Made by a program: the position numbers and the translations under genes. From the NCBI GenBank assembly GCA_035041965.1, contig JAPYMA010000088.1:229397-293396 (forward strand): DNA of 64,000 nt, read 5' to 3'. The notes below the pieces were generated by a model. The model did no database searches, was not told where the DNA came from, and was given only the letters and a program-made list of their open reading frames with translations. Positions 13,461 through 30,100 of this stretch are shown in pieces. Numbering within the stretch: position 1 is the first letter of the stretch; each line of letters starts with the position of its first letter. The stretch comes from Anisakis pegreffii (lineage: Eukaryota > Nematoda > Chromadorea > Rhabditida > Anisakidae).

Positions 13461-15095
13461 ACGATTATTCAAATTGGGTCTTTGAAAATGGACAACATTT
13501 GTGTATTTGTGTGAAGATGATTGGATGAAAGCGATTTTAGGAGATAGAGCGTTATTTGATGGGAGTTGTGATGCTGATTGTCGTTGTCGATAGCTTTCGT
13601 TTGGCATTAAAATGAGCACAATTATTTACTAATCCTCATTCATTTTGATGAAATCATTACCAGTTCAGTTCGTTTCAATCAAAATACGAACTCAAACGTC
13701 CGAGTCTCATTTGGGTTCAGTAATTCTTTTGGTAATAAGGTGAAATGGTGCTATTCGCTTGTCATTTGTAACATTCATTGCCTGTGAGCAATTTTGATAT
13801 TCAGTCTTTATTAGCATCACTTTTATCAGCATGAGGTTTGCTGGGAATTTCTGAAGAAATATTTTTTAAATTTAAATATGACAAGTGAAACATTTGAATT
13901 CTCAGTTGAATGAGTTTTGTTTATTTACTTTAATAGGTATGGTCAAACGTATTTCATCAGATCGACACATTAGGGGAAGAAAAGAATTCGTTTATTTATG
14001 AGTTTGCTTCTCATCGTTTGCTTCTCATCAGTTTGCTTCTCATCATATGTGTGTATAATAACAGAAAGTGTTGTATGTATTTCTAGTTTTCAACTTTTTT
14101 TTTGAGGATTATCATTATAGAAAATAGAAGAAGGTGAATACCAGCTGTGAATTCATTAAATTATTCTGATTTGTGATATTTTTATTATTATTTGTGTTGT
14201 TCATGTTTCAAATTTGTATTCATTGTTTTGATCGTATCGTATTGTTAGCGAATTGTAGGGTTAGATTTGATGATATGGTTGGTGAATATGCAACGCTGTG
14301 AAAGTGATATCGTGAGCTTACGCCAAAATCTTTGAAACGTTTCTGATAAAGACACTAAGAAAGTGTTCAGTGATCTTGTGGAAGGTGTTATGGAAACAGA
14401 ATTGATCTTTAGAACATCTTTTTGATTACGTAAAGGTGCGCGTTGATATACCACTTTCATTCTCATGCCACGATTTGTAAATTAATCGTTTTTGCTTGTT
14501 GTAATTTGTTCTGATCAGTCAATAGTCTGTTTATTCACTTTTCATTCCAATCCATTTTTTTTGTTGTGATATTTTCTGTTTATAATGAGATAAAGTCGAT
14601 AATAATGATATAATTTTGGTGATTCCAGCAATCACTTAACAAAAACAGCATTTAAAATTTCTGCACTGCACTTCTCAATATTTCCCAATAGGATGCATCG
14701 CATAATGATAATAATAATGGCGATAGTATTTTGAGTGATCAAAGTAATGCGTAGAAAAAGTATCAATACATTTAATCACGAAAAAAAAATTCGCATTTTT
14801 CATCTGTTACAATGTGGTGCCAAGCTCAGGGTTTAGTTGAAAATGGCATAGCTTCAGGATGAACCTCGGATTTTGAAAGCACATTTCGTGTCGTTTTAGG
14901 GTACGACTCAACTTCACTGCTTGTCGAACGATCACTATTTATAATAAACGTGTTATATTATTTCTGAAAACAACGCATCCAACACAAAATGTCAAATAAC
15001 ACATTTATGTGAATCACGCAATGCAACAACAACAATACAAAAACAATAACACATCTCAACACATCAAAAATATTATTCTTTCTCTTATTTCTTGA
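13461..15095. other. 3'-to-3' intergenic stretch
   Basis: Lies between two convergent genes and holds their 3' UTRs. A TTTGCTTCTCATC unit is repeated three times at about 14003-14045. Open frames here, such as 14245-14466 on the minus strand, carry nothing recognisable. Confidence 0.5.
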
Positions 15096-17164
<2,069 letters not shown>

Positions 17165-17170
17165 TCACTG
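17165..17170 (-). promoter_or_regulatory. probable spliced-leader acceptor of rpl-11
   Basis: Read on the minus strand, TTTGTTGCAG precedes the rpl-11 start by about 22 bases with no intervening ATG in frame. This is the normal position of a trans-splice acceptor in nematode ribosomal-protein genes. A conventional 5'-UTR intron would look the same. Confidence 0.5.
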
Positions 17171-18545
17171 CAACAAACAAACACTCAAAGTCTTTTACAA
17201 TCTCGCAACAATTCGGAATCGCATCGTGGTGACTCAAGCATAACTTTACCGCCGCGATTCCTTTCTCCTCAATATCGTTCATTGAACGACACTGGCAAAA
17301 AACGTCTCGGCAAGAAACCACCGCTAATGTGCAATATACATAAAAGGACATAATAAACCGCACTGCAATAAAAACACTTATTTGAAGTATTCGCATTCGA
17401 AAAACGTTCAACTCTTTCACGATCGTACTACACAATTACGTAAAACTGAATTACGAGTTGGGTATAATTAGATTATACAATGACAAAGATTCTACTCAAA
17501 TCATGACTGAAGTTGCGCAAAATTGAATTCAAGAAAATGAAGAACGGAACACTTAACAAGAAATCAATCAAACAAGAGTGTTTTCGATAATTATATGACG
17601 CGAAATGTTGACCGCTTCATGTCCATTTTTGGACCTTCTGGCAGTCAATAAAGGAAACAACATTAAAATCGCTATTGAAGAGTGTACAGCTTAATCTTCA
17701 TGCAAATAATCTCCAACTTTACTGGAATTATCGTGCGTTGATCACAGAAGAGCAAATTTTTAGGGTACATTCATTGCGGTACGCATCCTTAATGTTCATC
17801 ACGGCAAATCACCCGTTCGAGTCGAATATTTCACTTGAATTGTCAGCAGCTCTTTTGGATCCGAGATGAATTTTGATCAACTCCTTGAGAATTTCTTTTT
17901 TCAGCGTAAGCATCACTTTGGAGGGATACAGACCGTGTTCCTGAAGTGTATTTTATTGAGTAGCAACCAATGTGAGGAGATATAGACCATGACAAAAAGA
18001 GTAATTGATGGATTAACATTGCTCCAATTGTCCTTATCGTATTCGATTTCGGTTCGCAATACAGAATCGATTCATTTCATTGTTGAGGAATAGTCCTTTG
18101 TTAGTGGTCCTTTTTGTGAGGGATTAGAAAGGGGAGGAGTTTGTTTATTCCAAGAAATGTTGCATGCACGTAGTTAATTTTGACGGAGAGGTCGTAATAA
18201 TTAAGGTGACCTGTCGGATTCATTTCTATTGTGTGATTCATTTCGTATGCGAATGTGTACGTTGCAAATAAAAAATCCCATGAACACTCTCCTCTTTTTT
18301 GCAAATAATTTGTAATGGAATGATATCTGTTATGAGATTTCACGTGTTAGATCATTTATCTTCACAACTTTACTGTATCGTTGTACGCGGTGTAATATCT
18401 GATTTTAATCAATAACTGATATTAATTGGTATCAGTTATTAGCTTCATTTAATGACATTTTAACAATGGCCATGTGTTTAAGTTGAAGGGGTGTGTGATC
18501 AAGTGAAGTTCTGATCAAGAACCGTCGAAGAGGCCATTTACGAGA
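17171..18545. other. divergent intergenic region
   Basis: Between rpl-11 (-) and lin-23 (+); it should hold both promoters. AT-rich, with no repeat or coding region that I recognise. Confidence 0.5.
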
Positions 18546-21500
18546 ATGGCTACTAAAGAGATACCAGTTTACGGCGGTGGAGATGATCACACAATGAAAC
18601 AAGATGAAGTATGGGTTAGTATTCCGTTTTTTGAAGTATTTCTGTGCTTCACTGAAATATTTCGGTGATATTCATAAATTTGAGAGGTGAAAAGTTATTC
18701 AGTACATCGATGTTGCAAAATTTATGCAAATTATTGAAAGGTTTTGTTTTGTTCGAACCTCACCGATAGATTTTCTTTTGCATTCTAACATTTTCCATCG
18801 AATAAATCAGAATAAAGCAGTTTTTCAAATTATTATTATTTACATACCATTGTATTCTTTATATTTTTGTTATTTTACACTACTGGTAATGGGCATCAGA
18901 GTAATCATGTAACCTTTGATTTATCATCTGCTCAACTGCTTGGGTTTGTTGGAAAGAAGAACAAATTATATAGGAATTAACCATATAAGATTTTGGATTT
19001 TTCGGTAAGATATTCTAAAATTTCGGGTATTCAGTAAATACGTTAATGGTTTCAGGGTGAATCGACAACCGATATGTTTGCGGATTTATCATTGACCGAA
19101 AATGAGAAAGAATTAAGCGATAAATATTTGAAAGAGCGAACGATTGCAGTTGACGTACGTTTCATTGATTAACATAAACGTCCACTGAGTTCAGTGACCA
19201 AGATTTTATAAACTCGTCGTGCTGATTCGTTTTTATCAAGCAACATCATTCTCAGGAGAATGATGTTGCTTGATAATTCAGTCGTATTTGACTTTTATAT
19301 TCAGTTTATATTTCGGTGAGCTTATAGTACTCAAAGTGGATAGATAAGAATTAATTGCCTTCATTATGATCGTCATAATATGAATTTTCAGTTTTCGTTT
19401 GTCTGTCCCAAAATTATAAAATCTTCTTGTTTTCAGTGGTTTACAACGTGGACTGAATCAGATCAAGTGGATTTTGTGAAAACATTAATCAATCGTATGT
19501 GTCATGATCAACACGGGCAGATCGATTCCTTTTTAAAGCCGATCCTACAGCGTGATTTTATTTCATTATTGCCAGGTGCTGTTCGTATGTCTTGTTTTTG
19601 ATTTTCGACTCATTTCGAAAAAAATTAATTGCATTCTTAGTATTCGACGTTTTTTTTTGGTTCTGGTGTTTTGAAAGATCACTCACACCTCAATATGGTA
19701 GCGATCTGAGCTCATCCAAAATTGATAATCGAATAGTTATGTTTTTTTAAATGGAAAGCAACGCAGTTTTTCAGAACGATTATCTCGTTATGTATTATCT
19801 TATTTGGATGCGAGATGGTTACTATCAAGTGAAATGGTGAGTAAATCGTGGCGGAGGGTTATTGCACACGGCAAGCTGTGGCGACGATTAATAGAACGTA
19901 ACGTTTTGAGGGATGTCGTTTGGAAGGGCATAGTTGAGAAACGAGGATGGTACGTTGATTTCTCTTTTCAGTCCTTTAATCGCATCGTTTTCTGCAGATT
20001 TACTCTATTTCTTGCTTTTTTTCTGGTTGAGTTTTTTTTGCATATAACCATGGTAGCTGTGCACTCAGATTGTTACAATGGATCAAAATTCTTATTTCAG
20101 GATTAAGTTCTTATTTATTAGCAAAGAGAACGCTCATAGATTAATTCATCAAGAGTTAGACTTCGAAGAGGCTGCCATCGAACGATTGAGGTAGAGCTTT
20201 ACAAACGTATTTTATTCGCATTTCAATTTTCATTCTGGTTCACCAAAAGAAGAGAACAGAAAATCCGAAATTCAATAAACCAGTTCCAATTAATGTGTGT
20301 TTCTCTCGCAGTCACAATCCGTCTCGAATTTTCTGTTTGTTTTTGTCGAATTTGAAAATTTGATTAATACGAAAATTGATTTGAAGGGATTCAGTGGAAT
20401 CGCTCGAAACACAACACCACTTCTATAGGAATTTATATCCACGTATTTACAACGATATTGAATCACTGAAAGCAAACTGGAATAACGGACGTCATGTGCT
20501 CTCGCGTATAACGTGTCACTCGGAGCCGAGCAGAGGTATTTTCTTCATTCCTTTCGCATCTTCATCGGTTTGCTGCATTTGACAACGACCCCTTTTTGTG
20601 TATTTATTTTTCGAATTTCGATTGATTCACTTATCATCCCATTAATTTCAAATGTTATGAAGTAGAACAGGTTTAGAAATGGACTTAGTTTTTTGAATTT
20701 TGAAACGAATTGCTAGAAGAACGGTAATCCGACTTTGGTTTATTGGGTAGAGAGGTTCGCGGATTTATGCGTTATTGTAGTCGTAGTTTTACTCACTCGA
20801 TGAGCAGTGAGCTCAAGTTCATCGTGAATGAACTCTGCAACTATTTGATGAGATAATGAAATGTGAAGATTTCGACAATACTGAAAATTGTTTGATTTCG
20901 AGGTGTTTATTGCTTACAATACGACGACGAGAAAATAATATCGGGATTGCGTGATCATACGATAAAAATATGGCAACGCGGTACGTTGCAATGCTCAAAA
21001 ACACTACGAGGTCATACGGGTTCGGTGTTGTGCTTGCAGTACGACGATCGAGTGATTATCAGTGGAAGTAGCGATACGACTGTGAGGTGAGTCTATGATA
21101 CTCTTTCAAGTTCATTTTTTGCAGATGGATTCATTCGAGTTGTTTGCTGCGTTTGCATTGTTCATTCATGTTCTGAGCTGATTTATAATATTCAACTCAA
21201 TTTGTTTCTTATTTTTGTGTGAATCTGACATCTTGCAAGTAAAAATTACTCACTACAACTTTTACAATTCACAATTGTAAAAGTTGTAGTGAGTAATTTT
21301 TACTTACAATTACAATACTTTTACAATTCAGTGGTTTGAATTGAGTGCGAATTGACTGAAGATATGTAAATAGATTTGTAACGTGGTGATTGCCAAAGAG
21401 AAAATGTTCAACAATTGTTCCAGATTTGCTATTGAAATTTGAATTATTTGAAAGTTTTTGAACATTTTTGTTTTTTGTAGAGCTCAGTGTTGCCATTCAT

Positions 21501-23650
21501 CTTTATCATGTGTTCTATTCTTCCATTGTAGAGTTTGGGATGTAAATACGGGAGAGCTGTTGCATACACTGCTGCATCATGTTGAAGCGGTTTTGCATTT
21601 ACGTTTTCAAAATGGTATTATGGTAACATGGTTCGTTGATTTATAGCATTTTTCACTGTAAATTTTGTTTTTTCGGAATTGAAGGATAATCGAAAGAAAA
21701 AGGAGAAAAATGTGAAGTGGAAAGAGCGATGACATCAATAACAGCAATAGTAATAATAATATTATTTGTCAAGTAGATTGTTGTCATTGTGGATTTAGTT
21801 CGAAAGATCGATCGATAGCTGTTTGGGATATGGTGTCGCCTCGTGAAATTAATGTTCGACGAGTTCTGGTGGCGCATCGTGCTGCTGTGAACGTTGTTGA
21901 CTTCGATCACAAGTATATCGTTTCTGCGAGTGGCGATCGAACGATAAAGGTGAGTGCTTAAATTGTTGTGAATATGTATTAATATTGGTATTAATATTCA
22001 AGGTTTGGAGTACGGATAGTTGTGAATTTGTACGCACGTTGATTGGTCATCGAAGGGGCATTGCATGCTTGCAGTACCACGATCGATTGGTGGTGTCAGG
22101 ATCTAGTGATAACACTATTAGGTGAGTATGTGCTGATAGCTCTTCGAAGTTTTTTTTAGAGAGAATATCACATTAGCCATCAATTAATGTGATACTTTTC
22201 AGGTTATGGGATATCGAAATTGGAACGTGTTTAAAGGTGTTGGAAGGGCACGAGCAGTTGGTGCGTTGTATTCGATTCGACTCGAAACGAATCGTCTCGG
22301 GAGCTTATGACGGGTGGGTTGCGTTTAGTTTTGTGGTGCGTGCAGTGGTCATTTGGCATTTATTTGACAGATGTGAACTGATTTTACTGTTTGATTGTTT
22401 GAATTCATTTGTCGAGTAATTTCATTTTCAGACGAATCAAAGTATGGGATCTGCAAGCTGCGCTCAATCCTCGTTCACCACCCGAAAGCATTTGTTTGTT
22501 GACCTTAGTGGTAAGTGAATTTGATCAGAGCAGTTGTATTGTCTATCTTATTGGCGTTTTTACGTTATATGGTATTCTAACTTGGTGAGATAATATTAGC
22601 GAATGTGCACAGAACTGAAGAATTCGCAGTGAATAAAGTGAATTTAAGACTGTTCTATTGAATGTTGATCAGCAGCATGTTCGTAAACAATACCTAATGT
22701 TAACTTTAAGCACTTATAGAATAAATTCCGTGAAATTATCTCTTGAAATTTTGGAATGATGTTTTTCAGTGAGTAAATGCTGTTTCAGGAGCATACAGGA
22801 CGTGTGTTTCGTCTGCAGTTTGACGAATTTCAAATAGTATCGTCATCGCATGACGATACCATCCTCATATGGGACTTCTTAAATCCTCATCCCGGCGTGT
22901 CGGCAGCGAATTCGTCGAGTGAAAGCGTTGCTCGTAACAACACGAACAACATCAGTAATAATCGCAACCCACAACCCCTCGCTGCTATGGCTGCAGCTGT
23001 TGTACAAGCACCCAACTTGGCACATAACAACGAAGATGCTTCTGATAACGGTTCGTTCACTACAAACACTAATTCATTTCATGCTCTATTTTAAACTTTA
23101 CCTCTTTTTTTAATTAATAGAAGAGCAATAAACGTTAAAAACGAATTGATTAAGATAATAAGATAATGACTGGCACACTTGTATATATTGACGGTTATTG
23201 TATATATTCGATTCAGAAGCAGTGAGTTATATCGATTAATTGTTTCAGATGAAGAAGATATTGAATTTATCGGTGCTGCTGGTGCTGCTGCGGGTGATCA
23301 TAATAGGTTTGTATAACTGTGGATTTTTATTGAATTTTTCCTTTTACCTTTTATCAGGGAAAAATTTTTTTAAGGAACGATGTCGGCCAGGATTGAGTGA
23401 GTTTATCATTGGTCAGATAGATTGATTGAGCAAATGAAACGTTCGATAGGATGGTGAATTGAGTTGGTTGTTTTTGAATGTTCGCTGAAATCTTAGAGAA
23501 GCGATTCGAGCCGACCAGCAACAACAACACGCGGAACAGCGAGCAAATCATCACGGAGTGCGTAATCGTCATCGCCATCAACATGTGAATAATTTTGCGA
23601 TGAATGCTAATCATATGAATATGTTACCGGAAAATAATATGGAACGATAA
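18546..23650 (+). CDS. lin-23: F-box/WD40 ubiquitin-ligase subunit (beta-TrCP)
   Basis: Substrate receptor of an SCF E3 ligase; in C. elegans LIN-23 limits cell-cycle entry. Fifteen exons: 18546-18614, 19056-19154, 19437-19575, 19775-19949, 20101-20190, 20387-20535, 20903-21086, 21532-21630, 21799-21949, 22003-22121, 22203-22313, 22432-22510, 22789-23050, 23249-23306 and 23497-23650, for 645 residues. Order: dimerisation (D) region around [16 protein letters not shown]-box around residues 100-145 ([19 protein letters not shown]), linker, then seven WD40 repeats from [19 protein letters not shown] to [18 protein letters not shown]. The blade motifs that read the DSG phosphodegron, such as [14 protein letters not shown] and [12 protein letters not shown], are intact. 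The C-terminal 110 residues are Asn/His/Gln-rich and nematode-like, with an acidic DEEDIEFIG patch. Two introns contain long perfect inverted repeats. Confidence 0.97.
19234..19275. repeat. perfect inverted repeat in lin-23 intron 2
   Basis: Twenty-base arms (19234-19253 and 19256-19275) are exact reverse complements around only two bases. The transcript could form a near-continuous hairpin about the size of a pre-miRNA stem or a cruciform. Confidence 0.9.
21237..21305. repeat. perfect inverted repeat in lin-23 intron 7
   Basis: Thirty-three-base arms (21237-21269 and 21273-21305) are exact reverse complements around the three bases CAC. The arms are AT-rich, so replication slippage or a fold-back element is possible. 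Confidence 0.92.
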
Positions 23651-26600
23651 GTGCAGTGCGGTGGGGATCACTGCACTCGGGATTATCGGATACGACTTTA
23701 TGGAGATTTACGTATGTGAGAAACTAGAGCGAGATCGAACCGGTAGATGTTTTTCAATCTAATTGTAAGAGATGAGAACGATTCAATTTGAATATCATAA
23801 TACATATGCGAACACATCGACTGCATATGATTTTATTCGTTTGTGTGGACAGTAATAAAATGTAATGCTTGTGTGGTTTGATGATGGTATGACCGTGATT
23901 AGATATCGAATGTTAACTGATGTGTCACATAGTGAGTGTACGGCTACGAAGTATCAGACTTTCTTTTCGCTGATATGAATCAACAGATTCAGTAAAAATA
24001 GAACGTAAATTTCCACTAATTTGACTATTTTTTGAGTGATCATAACGTTGCTTTGCTTCTGTCTATGTTATCGTTCACCTGATCAGTATTATTGTTATCA
24101 CGGTAATCAGTTCAAGTGATATTTATGTTAACACTACACTGAACATTTATTTGAAAAAGAAAAACCTGAAGTTGTACTAACTGCGAGTATTTTCTATTGA
24201 GCATATCGGATTGTCGAGTGTAACTTTGAAGTGATTGTGTCTGGTACACAATCCAATCGTTAAGAAGCTCATCTTACAATTAGCAAATTTGAGAATTGAA
24301 TTTTTCGTATTTTAATGTTCTACGTCCTCGCAATTTTCTTGCTTTCATCGTTTTTCTGTTATCATTAATTGTATTTGTCAAGCGCTATTATCGACGTTTT
24401 ATTTGCTTTCAATTCTTTAATTTGATGGTGTGAAGAAGCGTATGAACGCAGTTCCATACCGTGCTTAATGGCGGACGGATTACAATGGGAAACTCATTTA
24501 AAAAGAGCACTTTTTGCTTCATAGAGGAACGATTTTTTAATTTTCTGAAGACAACTATTTTTGAAATGGTGAAATTTCTATTATTTATCACTCGTTGACA
24601 ATTTGTTTCTATGGGTCTACTTTTGATTGTTTTCATCATTTTTCAACGTTTTGCATCGTATTTGTAGTATTCGTACATTAGAATGATATCTCAATCGCTC
24701 TGTATTAATCATTTGGATTTCTGATAATTGTTCGGTTTACTCGAACGATTTTAGTTCGTCGTTCTACTATTATTAGGTCCCAAATTCGTTTAATTTTGAA
24801 TGCGAATTTTGAAGCAGTCACGTTTTTGTCGTTGAATTGTTAATAGTGTTGTGATATGTGATATTATTTGCTACGACCGTCAAGTCCAGTATTCTTCTTT
24901 CTTTTTTTTTTTGAAATATTTTTGTTGGGCGATGATGTGCGGTTGTGTTTACGTATGTTAATGTATATAGCTTAAGTATAAATGTATTATTTTATAGGTA
25001 GCAGCTTTCAAAACAAAAACGATTTCAATAATGCTTAATGAACTTAATCAACTCAAGCACTGCACCTAGCGCAACCTTTCCACTGTACACTTTCAAAAGC
25101 TTTCAAGTCATCTTTCATTGTAAAAAGCAATCTAATTTGATGTCTGCTTGCATTTATCTAATTTATTCGAATATTTTGTTATGATAAAACTGTTATTTTG
25201 CATCTGTTCACATCTTTATTTCTGACGTTTTCATTGTTGTTGTCGTTGTTGTTGTCACGTTCTCATCGCAATTATTTTGGTTATCGTTATTTGTTTCTGA
25301 AATGCTGCTTGAAATATTTTGATTGAGTACGTTGTTGTTGTGATCTTATTTCTTAGGATTAGGATAATGTTTTGTGTCATGTTTACAGTGTATATGTGGT
25401 GGTGTTAACTAACGCAGAGTATTTGTCAGCAATCGCTCATATTAAGTTTTGTATTATTTTCTCATCTAAGTTCGAGCAATGTACTGTATTGATCGTTTTC
25501 AATCCAGAGTTGACTTCATATTGTTTACGATCGACTGCTTTATGTTGTTTTTGTTGTTATTGATATCGCTCTCGTTGAGCAGTTCACAAAATGGAAAGAT
25601 TAATCGCAACGTTTTGAACTGATCTGAAAAATTTTTGTTAGTGTAAGATTCAGGTGAGATTGATAAATGGTTGAGGTCACGTCGAGTGACCACAAGCAAT
25701 CTTTATAAGCGAATAAATGCAGTGCTCTCGATCGGTGGGTGTTCACATGTTTGTTGTGCACAGAATCGTTATGCGGAACTGAAACTGACGTGAACGAGGG
25801 AAGTAAAGTTGTGTAAATCATCTGAATAAACACCGAATCATGTGCGTTTGAAACGATGAATTTTCCTGAATCGTTCAGATGTGTTCGGTGTTGGAATTTC
25901 TTAATAGTGGTAATAACTCGATTCTTTGACATTTCCATAAATATGAAAGCCTCAGAGAAATGTTCGTTGAAAGGTTCGTCTACAAATGAGAATTTCATTC
26001 AAATATTTTTAAGGTAATGAAACAAAAAGAACTTTTTTATGCTGTGTCTTTCTGCAAATCTTTTTCGATGGTTCTCAGTGAATCAGTCGATGTGATCAAA
26101 TTTGCATCGATTATTAATCACCCGCTAAGCATAGTACAATGATAATGAAGTAATTGTTTCAAACAAAATATGTTGCGTGATGAGGGGAGAACTTTAATGT
26201 TGTGGTAAGTGTAAAAATTATCTTCGTTGTGATACAAAGTTAAGATCTGCGAATAAAGTTTTATTCTAATTACTGCTCATCGCACAATAATCAAAACGAA
26301 ATCCTTCCGCCAAAACAAAAATCCCATAAAACCCTCTTGATAAAAACAAAATATGCAGTCCATACAACTGAACGAAAGAAATTGCATGTCTATCGAAGCG
26401 AATAAAAAGACTGACTACACATGACTAGCAACTACGATCAGTGCCCAATCAAAATACAGTACATTTCGGTGAAACTAATGAATACTTTCGATACGAATAA
26501 ATGATCAATTCAAAGAAAAAAACAACAAATGGATACGATTTCGTGCACGAACCAATCTTCTAGCAGTAAAATAAGCTGGCTGATGCGTAAAATATTGCTA

Positions 26601-27101
26601 GAAGATTAGCACTGGCAACAGTTAATAGTCGAGAAAAAGTCAGCAAAAAACCTTGACAGAAGACATTCGAAATAATTCATTTTAGGTGACATTAACGGTC
26701 TGAAGAATCGATAATGAATCCAATCGTGATTGGTGTAATGCTGATGAAGATGACTGACGTAATACGGTAGCAATTAATACTTCAGGTAACAAATACGCTC
26801 TGCTGCGATTTCACTGATCCAGTAAGAAACGATAAATAAGAGCAGAACAGTCTATCAAGTGAATTAAAATGATATTAACAATTGAACTGAACAGTACAGC
26901 GTTGATGATTAATATGGCCGATTGAAACAGATTCGAATATTGATTACGATCAATGAGCAATACATCAAAGCAACACATTCGGAATCGAATAAACAGATTC
27001 AAAAATGTTTTTTTGCGTTTTCTTATCACATTTGAAAGAAGAGAACCATAACGAGAAAAAAAATGAGACGAGGCGATAATGGTGAATGGAGAATTGCGCG
27101 T
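23651..27101. other. long 3'-to-3' intergenic stretch
   Basis: Holds the 3' UTRs of lin-23 (+) and the kelch-like gene (-). It is AT-rich with short TTG and TTGT runs (for example 25240-25275). The longest open frame, 25600-25998 on the minus strand, has no recognisable domain or splice support. I see no gene here. Confidence 0.45.
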
Positions 27102-30100
27102 TCAGTATTCGATTTTAGTAGCGAAAACGCCTTGGTGATTGTCGGCCACATAGATCATGCCGTCGTCGGCAATCTCGATGACCAATTCCTGTTCGTCTAA
27201 TTTCGGGATGACAACACTATTCTTATGCCATTTCAATGGCTTTTGACTGAGAACAACCGACCAAACTTCACCGTTAAACGCGCTGTTGGTCATACCTTGC
27301 TGAACCGAGCCAGACGGATGAACCCATAAGCCATTCGGCAGTACGCTGGTGAAACGTGAACCAACGAAACTGAACGGAGGCGCATCGGATTGAATCTGTA
27401 AAGCAGTTAACTTTATCAGCTATCAGTGAACCGACTTTTGCCATCACTTATTGCGTCTGTTGCAGTTGACTGATAAATGGTTGATATGAAATTTAAGAAG
27501 ATGGATAATTTAGCGATAGGAAATGATTTATACGAAATCTGTTTAGAGATATCTGAGAAGCATTGCTCACATGCCTATTTTGATTGATGATCAAAGGAAC
27601 AATGAGAATTGATCAATTCGAATGTTGGCAGATAAGCCTTAGAATTATCTCAATTGGGCCAATTTATGCAATTTAAAAGATTCATTAAATTTCCCAGGAA
27701 ATATTATACGAAAATAATCCTGCTTATCGTTGAATTCTGCACGATTCGGATTATAGAGATTGTTTGTGATAAATTATTTTGATTAGTATGTGTAAACAGC
27801 TGTTGTAACATACAGTCAACCTATGGGCATTGCTTTAGCCTTTTGTGCATTCAGCTGATTTATAGATCACGTCTAAACACACACTCGTTTCACATGACAC
27901 GAGATTTGTATTCAAAGTGTTTTCGCGAAAAAGTATGAAATTGAGTCAACAATGACAAGGAAATAAGCATTTGTGCAAACAGAAATGAACCAGACATGCT
28001 TCATCATAATTTTTTTCGATAACAGTACAATGGAAATCAAGCGATGGACGGGTTAGTGGATTAATTCTTTGTTATTTCATATGGAATCGTTGGCAAAAAT
28101 AGATTTCATATTCAAACAAATATCTTGCGAAATACAGATACACATTCAGCCACAATGAAAACAGTTTTCCAGATAAAAACATTTTTAAAAGAATCTCAAG
28201 CCAGCAACTCCGATAGTGTTTAGAACAGTAGTTCTCACAGGGGATGAAATTACCCATTTTGAGTAACTTGGAGGTATCAACGGGTAATGGAGGGAGTCGG
28301 GAAATTAGTATTTCGTGCAGTTGTTATTTCATTTCATGATAGAACGCCATTGACATGGTGTTTTTTGACTCGGAAATGTAAATGCAGTTAGTTGATGGCA
28401 ACACTCTTCATTGTCATATTTTCTGAGTATCATTAGCTTCTCCGGGCCTAACACGGTTTTCATTTGTTTTAACAGGGTTTTCATTCTTTTTCTTGCTGTT
28501 GTGATTGCTCTCATAACTGCTTTCATCAAAAGTGTTCTCTTCTGCTAATTTCTCATTCATTTCACTCAACAGTTAAAGTCAAATTCTCATTCTATTAAAT
28601 ACACTCTATAATTGATCAATTGATTGTCGAACGTTGTTGAGCAATAATATTCGACTGCTGTATTGTTGACTTCGGTTGTCAACACTCGTCAACGCATCCA
28701 GTAAACAGTATATGCTACAGAATAAGAAATTGATTCAAACTGTGAAGTGAAGTGAGACGAAGTGAATGAGAAAAACTCATCAAGAGAACGCTATTCGCAT
28801 GTAATAGCTATGAGAGTGAATACAACACGTCTGAAAAGAATGAGAGTCCATTCAAAACAGTTCGAAGTGAACGTGTCACAGACAATAGCTTTTTATGCAG
28901 TCATAATCGATTGCAGTAATGAGCAACACAACGGTCTACGACATTAATTTCTTTCACGCCGTTAGGAAATTTCCGGATCGGTTTTCGTTTGTTACTGATG
29001 CTAAAAATTAAGTCCAGCCTCAACCTAAATTAAGACTGCTTTAATCTCTCAATCAAAGCCTGAATTGATGATTTTCTAGGCAAGCTTCAGTCAATTTCAT
29101 CTCAAGTATGAACGAACCATGAGGATTCATCTTAAACTTGCGACAGCTTTAGCTTTTGAGAGTATTACTTTTGGTAGAGCCACTCCTAACTCACCGTGAT
29201 ATAATAATCATACAGCATGAGTTGAGCTTCTTCATTTGTATGCAAAACAATTATATTGACTTCAATATCGCTGACTGCATGACAAGAACAAACCTCAATT
29301 GTTTCGGATGCCTTTGACTTCAAATTGAACCCGATCCACTTCTTCGGCTCAATATGGAAGCCACAACCATGAACGCCGTTTATCATGTAAATTTCATCGT
29401 TCAATCTTAAACAATACCATTCAGCATGAACTCGACGTTGATTCACCGTTAATTAACTATTACTTGACTTGAAAGACACTCGAAAGAATGGCTTGTGCAA
29501 CTCGAAATTATCACATTCACTGTTTTCGATTCAATTATGATTCATTCATATCAGTAGTCTGAAAGTACTGAAATTTCAGAGTTTGTCAGAGAACTCCGCA
29601 CGAATTTGTCAGTTTACAGTAAACATTTCACGAAGGTAGAGATGGAGTTTCCCGAATCGTAAACATGGAGTCATCAACCAAGCGACTAACTGATTATGTC
29701 GAAAAATGAGAGGAATTTTCACACGAGAAATGCTTCCAAATCCTATTACGCTCCTGTTTTGATCCAAATCTGCGATCTTATTAAAATGATTTCATCATAA
29801 CTAGTTTTTGGTTTTTGCGTGCAAACGTCACAAAACCTATATCAAACATGAGCACTTGAAATGAACAGCACAAAGATAGCATAACGATGAGATATTCCGA
29901 ACCTAGCCGCCATAATCGGGGTATGTTTGGCGAGTTGTTCACCGTAATCGACGTTCTTAATGAAGGACAGCGATGCTTGATTATCAGAGATTGATAGCTG
30001 ATGCATACGGGTCGTGCCGTCGACATGCGAGATCAGATAAATAGCATCGGTGAGCACGCGATCTTGCTTCACAACGACCAGCTTGCAGTGCTCGCTGGAG

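Noticed and set aside
25600..25998. 132-codon minus-strand frame after lin-23
   Set aside because: AT-rich region, no motif, no splice sites or signal sequence. A frame of this length is possible by chance.
28762..28947. 61-codon frame in the hAT-like element as a transposase remnant
   Set aside because: Conserved start in all copies, but the copies are too similar for this to show selection, and no transposase or BED/hATC motif is visible.
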